Counted from the first letter of the stretch, positions 35,944 to 45,504 are shown. The stretch: 64,000 bases of DNA from an uncultured Aquimarina sp. (GCF_947500065.1 NZ_CANMQT010000001.1:1054001-1118000), one strand, 5' to 3'. The notes: generated by a model from the sequence alone, not told the origin. Translations and numbers: made by a program.

Positions 35944-36810
35944 ATGATCAAATCCATGACAGGTTTTGGGAAGTCCATCCTTCAGCTTCCTACAAAAAAA
36001 ATAACTATTGAGGTAAAATCCTTAAATAGCAAAAACTTAGACCTTAACGCAAGAATTCCATCTCAATACCGTGAAAAGGAATTAGAAATGCGTAAAACCA
36101 TTGCCAAAACTCTGGAAAGAGGAAAGGTAGATTTTGGTTTATACGTAGAGGTTACCGCAGAAGAAAACTCGACCAAAATCAATGAATCTATTGTAAAAGA
36201 TTATATGAAGCAATTAGGGTCTATATCCCAATATGCAAAGCAAGAGGAATTGGAGTTAATAAAAATGGCGGTTCGTATGCCAGATGCTTTAAAAACCGAA
36301 CGAGCAGAGGTTGATGAAACAGAATTTAAAGCTATAAAAGGTGGTCTTCTGGAGGCTTTGGAAGCTATAGAAAGTTATAGACTAGACGAAGGAAAAGCTT
36401 TAGAAAAAGATTTTGTTACTCGAATTAAAAATATTGGAGATTTACTTGAAAAAATTATTGAAATAGATCCAGAACGTATCGAAGTAGTAAGAGAGCGATT
36501 ACACAAAGCTGTCTCTGAATTAAAAGAGCAGGTAGATGAAAATCGTTTTGAACAAGAATTAGTATACTATCTGGAAAAATTCGACATTACAGAAGAAAAA
36601 GTAAGACTAGCTAATCATTTAGAATATTTTACAACCACCCTGAATTCTACAGATTCTAATGGTAAAAAATTGGGCTTCATCACTCAAGAAATAGGTCGTG
36701 AGATAAATACTGTTGGTAGTAAATCTAACTATGCACCTATGCAGCAACTGGTTGTACAAATGAAAGATGAATTAGAAAAGATCAAGGAACAGTTACTGAA
36801 TATTTTATAA
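35944..36810 (+). CDS. YicC-family endoribonuclease
   Basis: 288 aa. The N-terminal MIKSMTGFGKS, KSLNSKNLDLNARIP, and the C-terminal block (FITQEIGREINTVGSKSN) are the two YicC signature ends. YicC proteins are stress-related endoribonucleases that act on RNA such as RyhB in E. coli. The gene immediately precedes gmk, a frequent pairing in bacteria, and probably forms one unit with gmk and nadD. Confidence 0.95.
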   Translation: MIKSMTGFGKSILQLPTKKITIEVKSLNSKNLDLNARIPSQYREKELEMRKTIAKTLERGKVDFGLYVEVTAEENSTKINESIVKDYMKQLGSISQYAKQEELELIKMAVRMPDALKTERAEVDETEFKAIKGGLLEALEAIESYRLDEGKALEKDFVTRIKNIGDLLEKIIEIDPERIEVVRERLHKAVSELKEQVDENRFEQELVYYLEKFDITEEKVRLANHLEYFTTTLNSTDSNGKKLGFITQEIGREINTVGSKSNYAPMQQLVVQMKDELEKIKEQLLNIL

Positions 36811-36886
36811 AAGTTCGAACACTTGGTTAAAATCAATATCAACTGATATAAATAATCCTTTACCCCTTTTGGTAAAATTTATATAG

Positions 36887-37459
36887 ATGAAACAAGGAAA
36901 ACTTATAGTACTGTCTGCACCATCAGGCAGTGGGAAAACTACATTAGTTAAATATTTATTACATAATGAGGAATTGAATTTAGATTTCTCAATATCTGCC
37001 GCTTCCAGAGAACCTCGTGGAGGAGAAATACACGGAAAGGATTATTATTTTCTCTCCCTTAGAGAGTTTAAGGATAAAATCAAAGCAGATGAATTCCTAG
37101 AGTGGGAAGAAGTATATCGTGATAATTTTTATGGAACGCTAAAAACAGAAGTGCAACGTATCTGGGATAGAGGCAAACATGTTATTTTTGATATTGATGT
37201 AGTTGGTGGGCTGGATATCAAAAGAATTTATCCAGATCGAACATTGGCTATTTTTGTAAAACCGCCTAGTATCGAAGAATTAAAAATCCGATTAAAGAAA
37301 CGCAAAACTGAGTCCGAAGACAAGATCAATATGCGTGTTGCCAAAGCCTCTACTGAGTTAGCAACCGCTCCACAATTTGATGCTATTGTTACCAATGATG
37401 ATTTGGAAAAAGCAAAAGCAGAAGTACTTCAATTGGTAAAGAAATTTATTTTAAATTAA
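36887..37459 (+). CDS. gmk: Guanylate kinase
   Basis: 190 aa, normal length. Gmk phosphorylates GMP to GDP with ATP. The P-loop APSGSGKTT lies near residues 10-18. The GMP-binding SAASREPRGGEIHGKDYYFLS segment and EWEEVYRDNFYGT follow, and the lid region is RLKKRKTESEDKINMR. It lies between yicC and nadD, all co-directional. Confidence 0.97.
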   Translation: MKQGKLIVLSAPSGSGKTTLVKYLLHNEELNLDFSISAASREPRGGEIHGKDYYFLSLREFKDKIKADEFLEWEEVYRDNFYGTLKTEVQRIWDRGKHVIFDIDVVGGLDIKRIYPDRTLAIFVKPPSIEELKIRLKKRKTESEDKINMRVAKASTELATAPQFDAIVTNDDLEKAKAEVLQLVKKFILN

Positions 37460-37479
37460 ATTTTATAATAATTAAGTAG

Positions 37480-37499
37480 ATTCCCGTCTTCGCGGGAAT
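37480..37499 (+). repeat. REP-like palindrome, family B, short copy
   Basis: ATTCCCG..CGGGAAT (37480-37486 with 37493-37499, 6-nt loop), ending 18 nt before the nadD start. It could affect nadD translation or be a processing site. It lacks the GACAATTCTTTGCACAT tail of copies 1 and 2. Confidence 0.55.
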
Positions 37500-37517
37500 G
37501 AAAAATAGTAATTTTTC

Positions 37518-38099
37518 ATGAAAAAGATAGGTTTATACTTCGGAACATTTAATCCTATTCACATAGGCCACTTGGCTATTGCCAATCATATGGCTGAATA
37601 TTCAGATTTGAATGAAATCTGGATGGTAGTAACTCCTCACAATCCTTTTAAAAAGAAAAGCTCATTGTTGGATAATAATCATCGTCTGGAAATGGTATTT
37701 AGGGCTACAGAATCTTATCCCAAACTAAAACCCAGCGACATTGAGTTTAAACTACCACAACCTAATTATACGGTGAACACCTTAATTCATCTACAGGAAA
37801 AATATGCTGAGTATCAGTTTAATCTGATTATGGGTGAAGACAATTTAAAAAGCTTCCATAAATGGAAAAACTATGAGACAATCATAGAGAACCATAACAT
37901 CTATGTCTATCCTCGTATATCAAAAGGAGTAACAGAACATCAATTCGAGAATCATCCAAAAATTCATAACGTAGACGCTCCTATAATGGAAATATCTTCG
38001 ACTTTTATTAGAAATGCTATTTCTGAAGGTAAAAACATCAGACCAATACTCCCAAAAGAAGTATGGGAATATATTGACGAAATGAATTTTTATAAATAA
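37518..38099 (+). CDS. nadD: Nicotinate-nucleotide adenylyltransferase
   Basis: 193 aa. NadD joins nicotinate mononucleotide with ATP to form deamido-NAD. It shows LYFGTFNPIHIGHLAIA (the HxGH nucleotidyltransferase motif), VTPHNPFKKK, NLIMGEDNLKSFHKW and the terminal ISSTFIRNAI motif. It follows gmk with a REP-like hairpin between them. All family motifs are present. Confidence 0.96.
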   Translation: MKKIGLYFGTFNPIHIGHLAIANHMAEYSDLNEIWMVVTPHNPFKKKSSLLDNNHRLEMVFRATESYPKLKPSDIEFKLPQPNYTVNTLIHLQEKYAEYQFNLIMGEDNLKSFHKWKNYETIIENHNIYVYPRISKGVTEHQFENHPKIHNVDAPIMEISSTFIRNAISEGKNIRPILPKEVWEYIDEMNFYK

Positions 38100-38150
38100 T
38101 TCACAAAAGACAATATCTAAAAAGCTTCCAACAAATGAAAGTTGTCAGTC

Positions 38151-38206
38151 TGAGCTTGTCGAAGACATTTCAAAAATCAATAGTTTAAAACTTCGACAAG
38201 CTCAGT
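38151..38206. repeat. Inverted repeat, family C (CTGAGCTTGTCGAAG pair)
   Basis: A perfect 15-bp inverted pair (38151-38165 and 38192-38206) with a 26-nt spacer, between the convergent nadD and enoyl-CoA hydratase genes. The arms match fragments at 17336 and 15408. It may act as a bidirectional terminator as well as a dispersed repeat. Confidence 0.75.
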
Positions 38207-38251
38207 TTGGCAAAAGAAAATCTAATTTTTTGACTTCAATTTAATTTCATA

Positions 38252-39031
38252 CTATTTCCCAGGGAAATCAGCTTTTCTTTTTTCTAAAAATGCGGTAGTT
38301 CCTTCTTTAAAATCTTCAGTCCCGAAACAATTTCCAAATTCTTTGATTTCAGTTTTAAAACCATTTACACCATCTTCATAAGCCGCATTAACCGCACTGA
38401 TCGCTGCGCCAATTGCAACAGAGGAATTTCTCCCTATCTTACCTGCCAATTTTTCTGCTAACGGTAATAATTCTTCTTGAGAAACCACATGATTTACCAA
38501 CCCATAATTTAGTGCCTGATTAGCATCAATCATACCTGCCGTCATAATCATTTCCATAGCTCTACCTTTACCTACTAACTGAGGTAAACGTTGAGTTCCT
38601 CCATATCCTGGTATTACACCAAGAGATACTTCAGGTAATCCCATTTTGGCATTATCACTAGCAACTCTAAAATGTGCCGCCATAGCCAATTCTAATCCAC
38701 CGCCAAGAGCAAAACCGTTTACGGCAGCAATTACTGGTGTTGATAGATTTGCTACAAAATCAAAAAGCAACTCCTGTCCTTTTGCAGCTAGTTGACCTCC
38801 CTGATCTACCGAGAAATTAGCAAACTCACTAATATCTGCTCCAGCAACAAAAGCTTTCTCCCCACTTCCGGTTACGATAATCACTTTGGTCTTAGCATCT
38901 TTATTTGCGATATCAAAAGCATTGTGAAGCTCTTGAATAGTCTCCTTATTAAGCGCATTTAATTTTGAAGGACGATTGATAGTAATAGTTGTTATACCAC
39001 CATTATGTGCCGTTAGAATATTATTATACAT
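38252..39031 (-). CDS. Enoyl-CoA hydratase/isomerase family protein
   Basis: 259 aa crotonase. It shows ITINRPSKLNALN at the start, FVAGADISEFA (CoA/oxyanion loop), NGFALGGGLELAMAAHFRVA and GLPEVSLGVIPGYGGTQRLP. Both active-site Glu positions of enoyl-CoA hydratases appear present (ELAMAAH and PEVSLG blocks), so true hydratase activity in beta-oxidation or amino-acid breakdown is plausible. It is last in a minus-strand trio with a sensor kinase and a DUF4177 protein (16-nt gap). Confidence 0.92.
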   Translation of the reverse strand: MYNNILTAHNGGITTITINRPSKLNALNKETIQELHNAFDIANKDAKTKVIIVTGSGEKAFVAGADISEFANFSVDQGGQLAAKGQELLFDFVANLSTPVIAAVNGFALGGGLELAMAAHFRVASDNAKMGLPEVSLGVIPGYGGTQRLPQLVGKGRAMEMIMTAGMIDANQALNYGLVNHVVSQEELLPLAEKLAGKIGRNSSVAIGAAISAVNAAYEDGVNGFKTEIKEFGNCFGTEDFKEGTTAFLEKRKADFPGK

Positions 39032-39047
39032 TGTATATGTTGTTTGT

Positions 39048-39254
39048 TTATTGTTTTAAATCTCTTTCGAAGTATAAATAGAAATACATCCCCATACCAA
39101 AATCTTCAACATCCGTAGATACCAATCTCCATCCATCTTTGGCATATAAATCTAGTTTTTCCTGGATATCTTTAGAAGAAGATTTTAAAATATGTTCTTT
39201 ATCAAACGTTATTTTCGAATAATAAATTAAAGATTCTAATTTATACTCTTTCAT
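39048..39254 (-). CDS. DUF4177-like small protein, 68 aa
   Basis: A short beta-alpha-beta protein: MKEYKLESLIYY, then a helix (DIQEKLDLYAKDGWRLVSTD) and a terminal FYLYFERDL strand. The LDLYAKDGWRLV motif is characteristic of DUF4177. The function is unknown. It is packed between the kinase gene (12 nt) and the enoyl-CoA hydratase gene (16 nt), so it is very likely co-transcribed with them. Confidence 0.85.
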   Translation of the reverse strand: MKEYKLESLIYYSKITFDKEHILKSSSKDIQEKLDLYAKDGWRLVSTDVEDFGMGMYFYLYFERDLKQ

Positions 39255-39266
39255 AGTGCTAAGTAT

Positions 39267-40727
39267 TTATTGTTCTTTTGGAAATTTAACTTTAAAAACC
39301 GTTCCTTTTCCTTCTTGAGATGTAAAGGTAATACTTCCGTTATAGGTTTCCACAATATTTTTCACCATCCCTAATCCTAATCCCATACCACTACTCTTAG
39401 TGGTGAATTTTGGTTCAAAGATCATTTTTTTGTTTTCCTCTGTAATACCTACTCCATTATCTGCCACGGTAATAACAACATCGTCTTTTTCTGTAAAGAC
39501 ATTTACCATAATTTTAGGGGTTTGATCTTCTGGTATTGCCTGTATTGCATTTTTAACCAAGTTTGTAACTACTCGTATTAATTGTGTTCTGTCAAACTTT
39601 GCTATAATTTCCCCTTTCTCTGATGGGAAAATAATGTAATCTTCATTAAAGATATCCAATGCTAATCCTACAATTTTCACAACATTCAGCGTTTCACTTT
39701 TTTGCGCCGGCATTTGTGCAAAATTGGAAAATGCAGAAGCTATGGAACTCATGGTATCAATTTGTTGAATTAGAGTATCACTATATTCCTTTACTTTTTG
39801 CTCAATATTAGGGTCATTGGGATCAAATTTACGTTCAAAACTCTGAACCGTTAATCGCATTGGTGTTAGCGGGTTTTTGATTTCATGTGCCACTTGCTTT
39901 GCCATTTCTCGCCAAGCTGCCTCACGTTCACTTTTAGCAAGCATAGCTGCACTTTCTTCTAATTCATCGATCATACTGTTATATGCATTCACTAACGAGT
40001 ATATCTCTTCACTAGAATCTCCTATTCGAATTCTCTTATTACGTTTATCTAAACGAGTTTGATCTATAGTATCAGAAATCGTTTTAAGTGACCGGGTAAT
40101 ATATTTTGATAAAAAATACGCTAATATAATAGCAATCAGTAACATCAATAAATAAACTTGTCCTAATCTTTTTAGAGACTCCCATAATTCTCGATTAAAA
40201 AAATCATCGTCTTCTAAATATGGCAGATTAAGTATGGCCAATGGTTTTGATCTTTTATCCTTAATATAAGTATAAGAAGACAAAAAATGTTCCCCGTTTT
40301 TTTCAGACACTCCTAAATATCGTTTTTCATAGCCACTACCTAAAGTATCTATGATATGCTGATTCAACTGTTTGTTAACAGTATCATTCACAAAAGTTTC
40401 TTCTGATTTAACTAATAATTCACCAGACAAACTATATATATTAATTGGTAATGTATGCTCCTGAGATATCTGATGAACTCTTTTTTTCTCCCTAAAGATC
40501 AAAGCGACATTCTCTTCTGTAACAGGATACGTCGTGCTTTGTAATGCATTATCAATGGCAATTTTTATTCGCTCTTCTTTTCTTTCTAATCGTTCTCGAT
40601 GATATTCTTCCGCCTCTTCTTTATATTGATACACAGTAATAGCAGCAACTAAGACAGAAGCTAACAAAACTAATACGGTCATAGAAATAAAAATCCTTGT
40701 TCTAAGCGAGAGTTTGGTAAGCTTCAT
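39267..40727 (-). CDS. NtrY-like transmembrane sensor histidine kinase
   Basis: 486 aa from the ATG at 40727; a longer frame from 40811 adds 28 residues without a membrane signal and would overlap the divergent promoter region. A first membrane helix (~10-32), periplasmic sensor (~33-178), second helix (~180-202) and HAMP linker (~205-255) lead to HisKA with the phospho-His in VAHEIKNPLTPMR. HATPase_c follows with VKNAIQAI (N-box), VADNGVGI (G1) and GLGLGMVKNIV (G2). All catalytic boxes are intact. No response regulator is adjacent. Confidence 0.92.
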   Translation of the reverse strand: MKLTKLSLRTRIFISMTVLVLLASVLVAAITVYQYKEEAEEYHRERLERKEERIKIAIDNALQSTTYPVTEENVALIFREKKRVHQISQEHTLPINIYSLSGELLVKSEETFVNDTVNKQLNQHIIDTLGSGYEKRYLGVSEKNGEHFLSSYTYIKDKRSKPLAILNLPYLEDDDFFNRELWESLKRLGQVYLLMLLIAIILAYFLSKYITRSLKTISDTIDQTRLDKRNKRIRIGDSSEEIYSLVNAYNSMIDELEESAAMLAKSEREAAWREMAKQVAHEIKNPLTPMRLTVQSFERKFDPNDPNIEQKVKEYSDTLIQQIDTMSSIASAFSNFAQMPAQKSETLNVVKIVGLALDIFNEDYIIFPSEKGEIIAKFDRTQLIRVVTNLVKNAIQAIPEDQTPKIMVNVFTEKDDVVITVADNGVGITEENKKMIFEPKFTTKSSGMGLGLGMVKNIVETYNGSITFTSQEGKGTVFKVKFPKEQ

Positions 40728-40855
40728 AGTATTCTTTGAAACGTAAATATAACAAATATCGCACCAAAATAATTTTAAACCAGCACACTGATTACAGCGG
40801 TGCTCTCTCACATTTTATTAGCCAAAATTGCCTAAATTTACCTAGTTTTAATTCT

Positions 40856-42544
40856 ATGGACCCAGTAGCGCTACTTTCTGTTAAAAATCTAAACGTTTCT
40901 TTTTCTTCTGAGGAAAAAGAAACGCAGGTATTGTATGATATTTCATTTGATATACATCCGAATGAAATTTTAGGTGTAGTTGGAGAATCTGGAAGTGGAA
41001 AGTCCGTTACTTCCCTAGCGATTATGGGATTACTTCCTACTAATATAACTCAAGTTTCTGGAGAAATCCTTTACAACAATAACTCGCTACTTGATTTAGA
41101 TGATAAAACCTTGCGATCTATTCGTGGTAATGAGATCGCTATGATTTTTCAGGAACCTATGAGTTCTCTTAATCCTTCGATGAAATGTGGTAAACAGGTA
41201 ATAGAAATCTTATTACAACACACAAACTTATCCAAATCCGACGCAAAAGATGAAGTACTATCTTTATTTGAAAAAGTAAAGCTACCAGATATTGTTCGTG
41301 CATATAATTCTTATCCTCATCAACTAAGTGGCGGTCAGAAACAACGTATAATGATAGCAATGGCTATTGCTTGTAAACCTAAACTGCTTATTGCCGACGA
41401 ACCAACTACTGCATTAGACGTCACTGTGCAGAAAGAAATTATCAGTTTACTTAAAGACCTTCAGAAAGAGTATAAAATGAGTATTCTCTTTATTTCTCAT
41501 GATTTATCACTAGTATCTGAAATTGCAGATAAAGTTTTCGTGGTTTATAAAGGAAAAATGGTGGAACAAGGTGCTACCGAAGCAATTTTTAATAACCCAC
41601 AAAAAGAATACACCAAGGCATTAATTCATGCCAGGCCTTCATTAGATCTTAGATTCAAAAAATTACCTACTATAGACGATTATCTTCAGGATCAGCAAAA
41701 GGAAAGAGAGATTGTTACCAAAACGCAACGAGAACATCACCACAAAGAATTGTACAGTAATCCTCCTCTTTTAGAGGTAAGAAATGTAGAAAAAATATTT
41801 TTCTCTAAAGTAGGTTTATTTGGCAAAAAAGAATTCAAAGCAGTTGATGGTGTTAGTTTTGAATTATATGAAGGTGAAACTCTAGGGCTCGTTGGAGAAT
41901 CAGGATGTGGGAAATCTACTTTAGGAAATACAATTTTGCAATTAGATAAGGCTAATAGCGGTGAGGTTTTATATAGAGGTACCGACATTACCAAAATTTC
42001 TTCTTCAGAAATAAGAAGCTTGAGAAAAGAGATTCAATTAATATTTCAAGATCCATTTGCATCATTAAATCCCCGTTTAACTGTTGGTAAAGCAATTATG
42101 GAGCCCATGAAAGCTCACAATTTATATGCCAATGATATAGAACGAAAAGAAGAAACTATTAATCTGCTAGAACGAGTTGGTCTTGATCCTTCATATTTTA
42201 ACCGATATCCGCACGAATTTAGTGGAGGGCAACGTCAACGAATTGGAATCGCCAGAACTATCGCTCTCCAGCCTAAATTAATTATCTGTGATGAATCTGT
42301 AAGTGCTCTGGATATATCTGTTCAAGCGCAGGTTCTAAATTTACTGAATGAATTAAAAGAAAAATTTGGGTTTACCTATATTTTTATATCCCATGATTTA
42401 GCAGTGGTTAAATACATGTCCGATCAGTTATTAGTTATGAATCAAGGTAAGATCGAAGAACATGGAGATGCTGATAGCATTTATGAAAACCCTAAAAAAG
42501 AATACACACAAAAATTAATTGATGCCATTCCTAAAGGTATATAG
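40856..42544 (+). CDS. Double-domain peptide/nickel-type ABC transporter ATPase
   Basis: 562 aa from the ATG at 40856; an upstream frame from 40736 lacks ABC sequence. There are two DppD/DppF-type ATPase domains in one chain. Domain 1 has GESGSGKS (Walker A), LSGGQKQR (signature) and LIADEPTTALD (Walker B). Domain 2 has GESGCGKS, FSGGQRQR and IICDESVSALD. Each is followed by the oligopeptide-transporter C-terminal extension (EYTKALIHARP; EYTQKLIDAIP). The fused form powers di/oligopeptide import. No permease or binding-protein gene is adjacent, so partners must be elsewhere. Confidence 0.95.
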   Translation: MDPVALLSVKNLNVSFSSEEKETQVLYDISFDIHPNEILGVVGESGSGKSVTSLAIMGLLPTNITQVSGEILYNNNSLLDLDDKTLRSIRGNEIAMIFQEPMSSLNPSMKCGKQVIEILLQHTNLSKSDAKDEVLSLFEKVKLPDIVRAYNSYPHQLSGGQKQRIMIAMAIACKPKLLIADEPTTALDVTVQKEIISLLKDLQKEYKMSILFISHDLSLVSEIADKVFVVYKGKMVEQGATEAIFNNPQKEYTKALIHARPSLDLRFKKLPTIDDYLQDQQKEREIVTKTQREHHHKELYSNPPLLEVRNVEKIFFSKVGLFGKKEFKAVDGVSFELYEGETLGLVGESGCGKSTLGNTILQLDKANSGEVLYRGTDITKISSSEIRSLRKEIQLIFQDPFASLNPRLTVGKAIMEPMKAHNLYANDIERKEETINLLERVGLDPSYFNRYPHEFSGGQRQRIGIARTIALQPKLIICDESVSALDISVQAQVLNLLNELKEKFGFTYIFISHDLAVVKYMSDQLLVMNQGKIEEHGDADSIYENPKKEYTQKLIDAIPKGI

Positions 42545-42830
42545 GGTAAATCATCTTTTTTAAATCTTTTACATTTCGAATTTCTGTTTGTGATCGTTTA
42601 CTTCTGCGTATTCATATCATGAGAAACTGATCACATTCCCGAAAAAAACATAACCAATCTCAGTTTTTTTTACATTTCTTGATACGGTTATAAACACAAC
42701 AGGCATAGAAAAAACCACATAGTAATACCACCTTTAACATAACCTATTTAACCTTCTCAGATTTTTTTTTTCATTTCAATGTTTACCTCTTCACAAAATT
42801 TCACTCTAAGTATAAACTTTAAAACTTATA

Positions 42831-43307
42831 ATGATGAAAACAACAGTGAAATTCTTAACGTATGTAATGATGGCTTTTGCCTTAGTATTAACCTCTTGTG
42901 ATGGAGAAGATGGAGCGAATGGACTTGATGGGGCAATAGGTCCAGAAGGACCATCTGGTCAGGATGGAAATGCTAATGTGGTTTCTGTTTTATTAGAAAA
43001 TCAAACATTAACTAATGGTGATACCGTTTTTGATATTCCTGAATTAACACAGGAAATATATGATACAGGTATTGTATATGCATATGTAACAGTTACCGGA
43101 AATGACTATTGGGAAGTTTTACCGCTAAGTCTTGGTCAACAAATCATTCTGGAAATTGACAAAATAGAAGTGGGCAAAATCACACTAAGAGCCACTTTTA
43201 CTCAATCCAATCTAAGATTACGATTTGTATTGGTAGAAGGTACTGATGCTAGCGGTATAGATTTTAGTAATTATGAAGAAGTACAAATCCATTATGGTTT
43301 AGACTAA
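42831..43307 (+). CDS. Collagen-like (Gly-X-Y) lipoprotein, 158 aa
   Basis: A signal with a lipobox TSC (Cys23) is followed at once by a short Gly-X-Y stretch (~26-46, GANGLDGAIGPEGPSGQDG), then a beta-rich domain (~50-158). The Gly-X-Y length allows at most a short triple helix and may act as a trimer-forming stalk at the cell surface. It shares this layout and the ends GQDGNANV and DFSNYE with the protein at 45505. A strong terminator follows, and a two-component operon comes next. The start could also be one codon later. Confidence 0.8.
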   Translation: MMKTTVKFLTYVMMAFALVLTSCDGEDGANGLDGAIGPEGPSGQDGNANVVSVLLENQTLTNGDTVFDIPELTQEIYDTGIVYAYVTVTGNDYWEVLPLSLGQQIILEIDKIEVGKITLRATFTQSNLRLRFVLVEGTDASGIDFSNYEEVQIHYGLD

Positions 43308-43327
43308 TAACCATATTTTTTAAATAC

Positions 43328-43363
43328 AAAACCCCTAGTTTAATTTATTAAACTAGGGGTTTT
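43328..43363 (+). terminator. Intrinsic terminator after the collagen-like lipoprotein gene
   Basis: A perfect 16-bp stem: AAAACCCCTAGTTTAA (43328-43343) with TTAAACTAGGGGTTTT (43348-43363), a 4-nt loop and a T-tract. Confidence 0.9.
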
Positions 43364-43406
43364 TACATGATGTTCATTAAAGTTTTTCAAGCTATTATTT
43401 TGCACA

Positions 43407-43442
43407 ATCCATCAACTCTAACAATACATCCATCAATTCACA
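43407..43442 (+). promoter_or_regulatory. Two 21-bp-period direct repeats (candidate LytTR operator)
   Basis: ATCCATCAA at 43407-43415 and again at 43428-43436, exactly 21 bp apart. LytTR regulators are known to bind pairs of ~9-bp direct repeats with a 12-13-bp gap. The second unit ends shortly upstream of a TTG/TACATTTA promoter. Related repeats with the same period lie at 48069 and 55093. Confidence 0.6.
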
Positions 43443-43446
43443 GAAC

Positions 43447-43474
43447 TTGTTTCTAAAGACAAATTGTACATTTA
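43447..43474 (+). promoter_or_regulatory. Promoter of the GAF-kinase/LytTR operon
   Basis: TTG (43447-43449) and TACATTTA (43467-43474) with a 17-bp spacer, close to the Bacteroidetes TTG/TAnnTTTG consensus. The -7 box starts 34 bp after the TCAA of the nearest repeat. Confidence 0.55.
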
Positions 43475-43495
43475 CACTAACAGAAATGTGTGAAT

Positions 43496-44656
43496 ATGGA
43501 GCGTACGATTCAGTTTGAAGATATCTTAATCTATTTTTCTAAATCTATTTTAGAAAAAAACAATGAAGAGGATGTTTTATGGGACTTAGCAAAGAACTGT
43601 ATCTCTAAATTAGGTTTTTTAGACTGCGTTATTTATCTGGTAGATTATAAAAATAAGATCTTGATTCAAAAAGCTGCGTATGGTCCAAAAAGCCCAAAAG
43701 AAAACGACATATACAATCCTGTAAAAATTGCTCTGGGACAAGGAATATCAGGTAATGTAGCGATTACAGGAATCGCAGAAATTAATAATGATACTTCTTT
43801 AAACTCCAACTACATTATTGATGATCAACATAGATTATCCGAAATAACTGTTCCTATCATCCTAGAAAACCAAGTCTATGGCATAATAGATTGTGAGCAT
43901 CCCGATAAGAATTTTTTCACAGAACAACACCTAAGTATTTTATCTGCAATTGCTTCCTTCTGTTCTATAAAAATCAATAGCATCAGAGCTGATAAAAGGT
44001 TACGTGAGGAACAAGAAAATACCCTTAGAATTAAACAAGAATTAGTTACGTTAAAACTAAAAGCGTTTCGTTCCCAAATGAATCCTCATTTTGTTTTTAA
44101 TACCTTAAATGCTATTCAGTATTTTATTACTTCTGAAAACAAAAAGCCCGCCCTAGAGTATCTTTCTACATTTAGTAAACTCATTCGGTTTTATTTAAAG
44201 TACATGGAAAAAGAAACTGTTCATCTTGTAGATGAAATTAGTATGCTCCATGGATATCTAAAGTTTCAGAAATTAAGATATGAAGGACAATTTGATTATT
44301 TTATTGACTCAGGAAATCAATTAGAAAACAATGGCGCTACTATTCCTTCTTTTATGTTGCAAACACTATTGGAAAATATGATTGAACAAGCGATGTATAA
44401 ACAACATAAAAATTATACAATTCATATAAGGTTTAAGATAATGAAAGATAATGTCTCTGTAGATATTGTTAGTTCATCGGATATGGTTACTACTAAAAGA
44501 AGAATTGTCCCACATTACAGGAAACAATTCCTAAAGTGGAAAGATCAAATACAGTTATTCAACTCTCTAACAGATGTACAAAAACAAATTACATTTTCTT
44601 GCCATACGGAAACGAATACTAAAAAAATCGTATTAAATCTACCCAATTTACATTAG
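43496..44656 (+). CDS. GAF-domain LytS-type histidine kinase with degenerate ATPase domain
   Basis: 386 aa from the ATG; a GTG two codons upstream is also possible. A GAF domain spans ~13-165, followed by a short coiled coil and a LytS/YehU-type H-box with His198 (RSQMNPHFVFNTLNAIQYF). The N-box keeps LLENMIEQA, but the DNGxG (G1) and GxGLxN (G2) boxes of HATPase_c cannot be found: the region reads VDIVSSSDMVTTKRR and later lacks Gly repeats. It is therefore probably unable to bind ATP normally. There is no membrane segment. The LytTR regulator gene follows after 3 nt. Confidence 0.85.
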   Translation: MERTIQFEDILIYFSKSILEKNNEEDVLWDLAKNCISKLGFLDCVIYLVDYKNKILIQKAAYGPKSPKENDIYNPVKIALGQGISGNVAITGIAEINNDTSLNSNYIIDDQHRLSEITVPIILENQVYGIIDCEHPDKNFFTEQHLSILSAIASFCSIKINSIRADKRLREEQENTLRIKQELVTLKLKAFRSQMNPHFVFNTLNAIQYFITSENKKPALEYLSTFSKLIRFYLKYMEKETVHLVDEISMLHGYLKFQKLRYEGQFDYFIDSGNQLENNGATIPSFMLQTLLENMIEQAMYKQHKNYTIHIRFKIMKDNVSVDIVSSSDMVTTKRRIVPHYRKQFLKWKDQIQLFNSLTDVQKQITFSCHTETNTKKIVLNLPNLH

Positions 44657-44659
44657 ATT

Positions 44660-45409
44660 ATGAGCATACAAGCAGTTATAGTAGACGATGAAAAACATAG
44701 TAGAGAAACGCTAAAAAATCTACTAAACGAATTTTGTACAGATGTTACCATTACCGCATCTGCAGGATCTGTAGAAGAAGCAATTACAGCAATCAATATT
44801 ACGAATCCTGATATCGTTTTTTTAGATATTGAATTACAATCTGGAACTGGATTCGATATACTAACTCAAATCAAACCTATAAATTTCGAAATTATATTTA
44901 TTACCGCTTTTGAGCAGTATGCTATAAAAGCTGTAAAATACAGTTCGTTAGACTATTTACTAAAACCCATTGATCTGAATGAACTTATTGACGCTGTTGA
45001 AAAAGTCAAAAAGAAAAAAGATCAAAAAGTCTACAACAAACAATTAGAGACGCTGGTTCATAATTTACAACAACCCAAGTTGCATAAAATATGCCTCTCT
45101 ACTGCAGATGGTTTTGAGTTTGTTTCTATAGAGAATATTATCTACTGCAAGGCCAATGGTTCTTATACCTCTTTCTATCTTAAAAACAAAAGAACTGTTC
45201 TGGTTAGCAAGCACCTAAAAGAATATGAAAACCTGTTAGCTGATCAGCATTTTATGAGAGTACATAATAGCTTTCTTATCAACCTCAAAGAAGTAGAAAA
45301 GTATGTGAAATCTGATGGTGGTTATATATTAATGAGTAATAATGATACTGCTAGTATTTCAAAAAGTAAAAAAGATGAGTTTCTAAATACAATGAATTAT
45401 TTACAATAA
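44660..45409 (+). CDS. LytTR-family response regulator
   Basis: 249 aa. The receiver domain (~1-120) has the acidic pair Asp9/Asp10, phospho-acceptor Asp56 (VFLDIEL), Thr82 and Lys102 (LLKPI). The LytTR DNA-binding domain (~145-245) has IIYCKANGSYTSFYL and HFMRVHNSFLINL. LytTR proteins bind direct repeats upstream of promoters. The 21-bp-period repeats at 43407, 48069 and 55093 are its best candidate targets, including its own operon. It is co-transcribed with the degenerate GAF kinase. Confidence 0.95.
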   Translation: MSIQAVIVDDEKHSRETLKNLLNEFCTDVTITASAGSVEEAITAINITNPDIVFLDIELQSGTGFDILTQIKPINFEIIFITAFEQYAIKAVKYSSLDYLLKPIDLNELIDAVEKVKKKKDQKVYNKQLETLVHNLQQPKLHKICLSTADGFEFVSIENIIYCKANGSYTSFYLKNKRTVLVSKHLKEYENLLADQHFMRVHNSFLINLKEVEKYVKSDGGYILMSNNDTASISKSKKDEFLNTMNYLQ

Positions 45410-45504
45410 TGAAATCTCTACTTATAATTGAATTTATAGTGCTACTAGGGTAACAAATAGTTAAACATATTGATATAGTATTACTAACAAGCAAATCACA
45501 AATT

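Noticed and set aside
40728..40811. Upstream start for the NtrY-like kinase
   Set aside because: It adds 28 residues before the natural membrane-helix start and runs into the divergent ABC gene's region.
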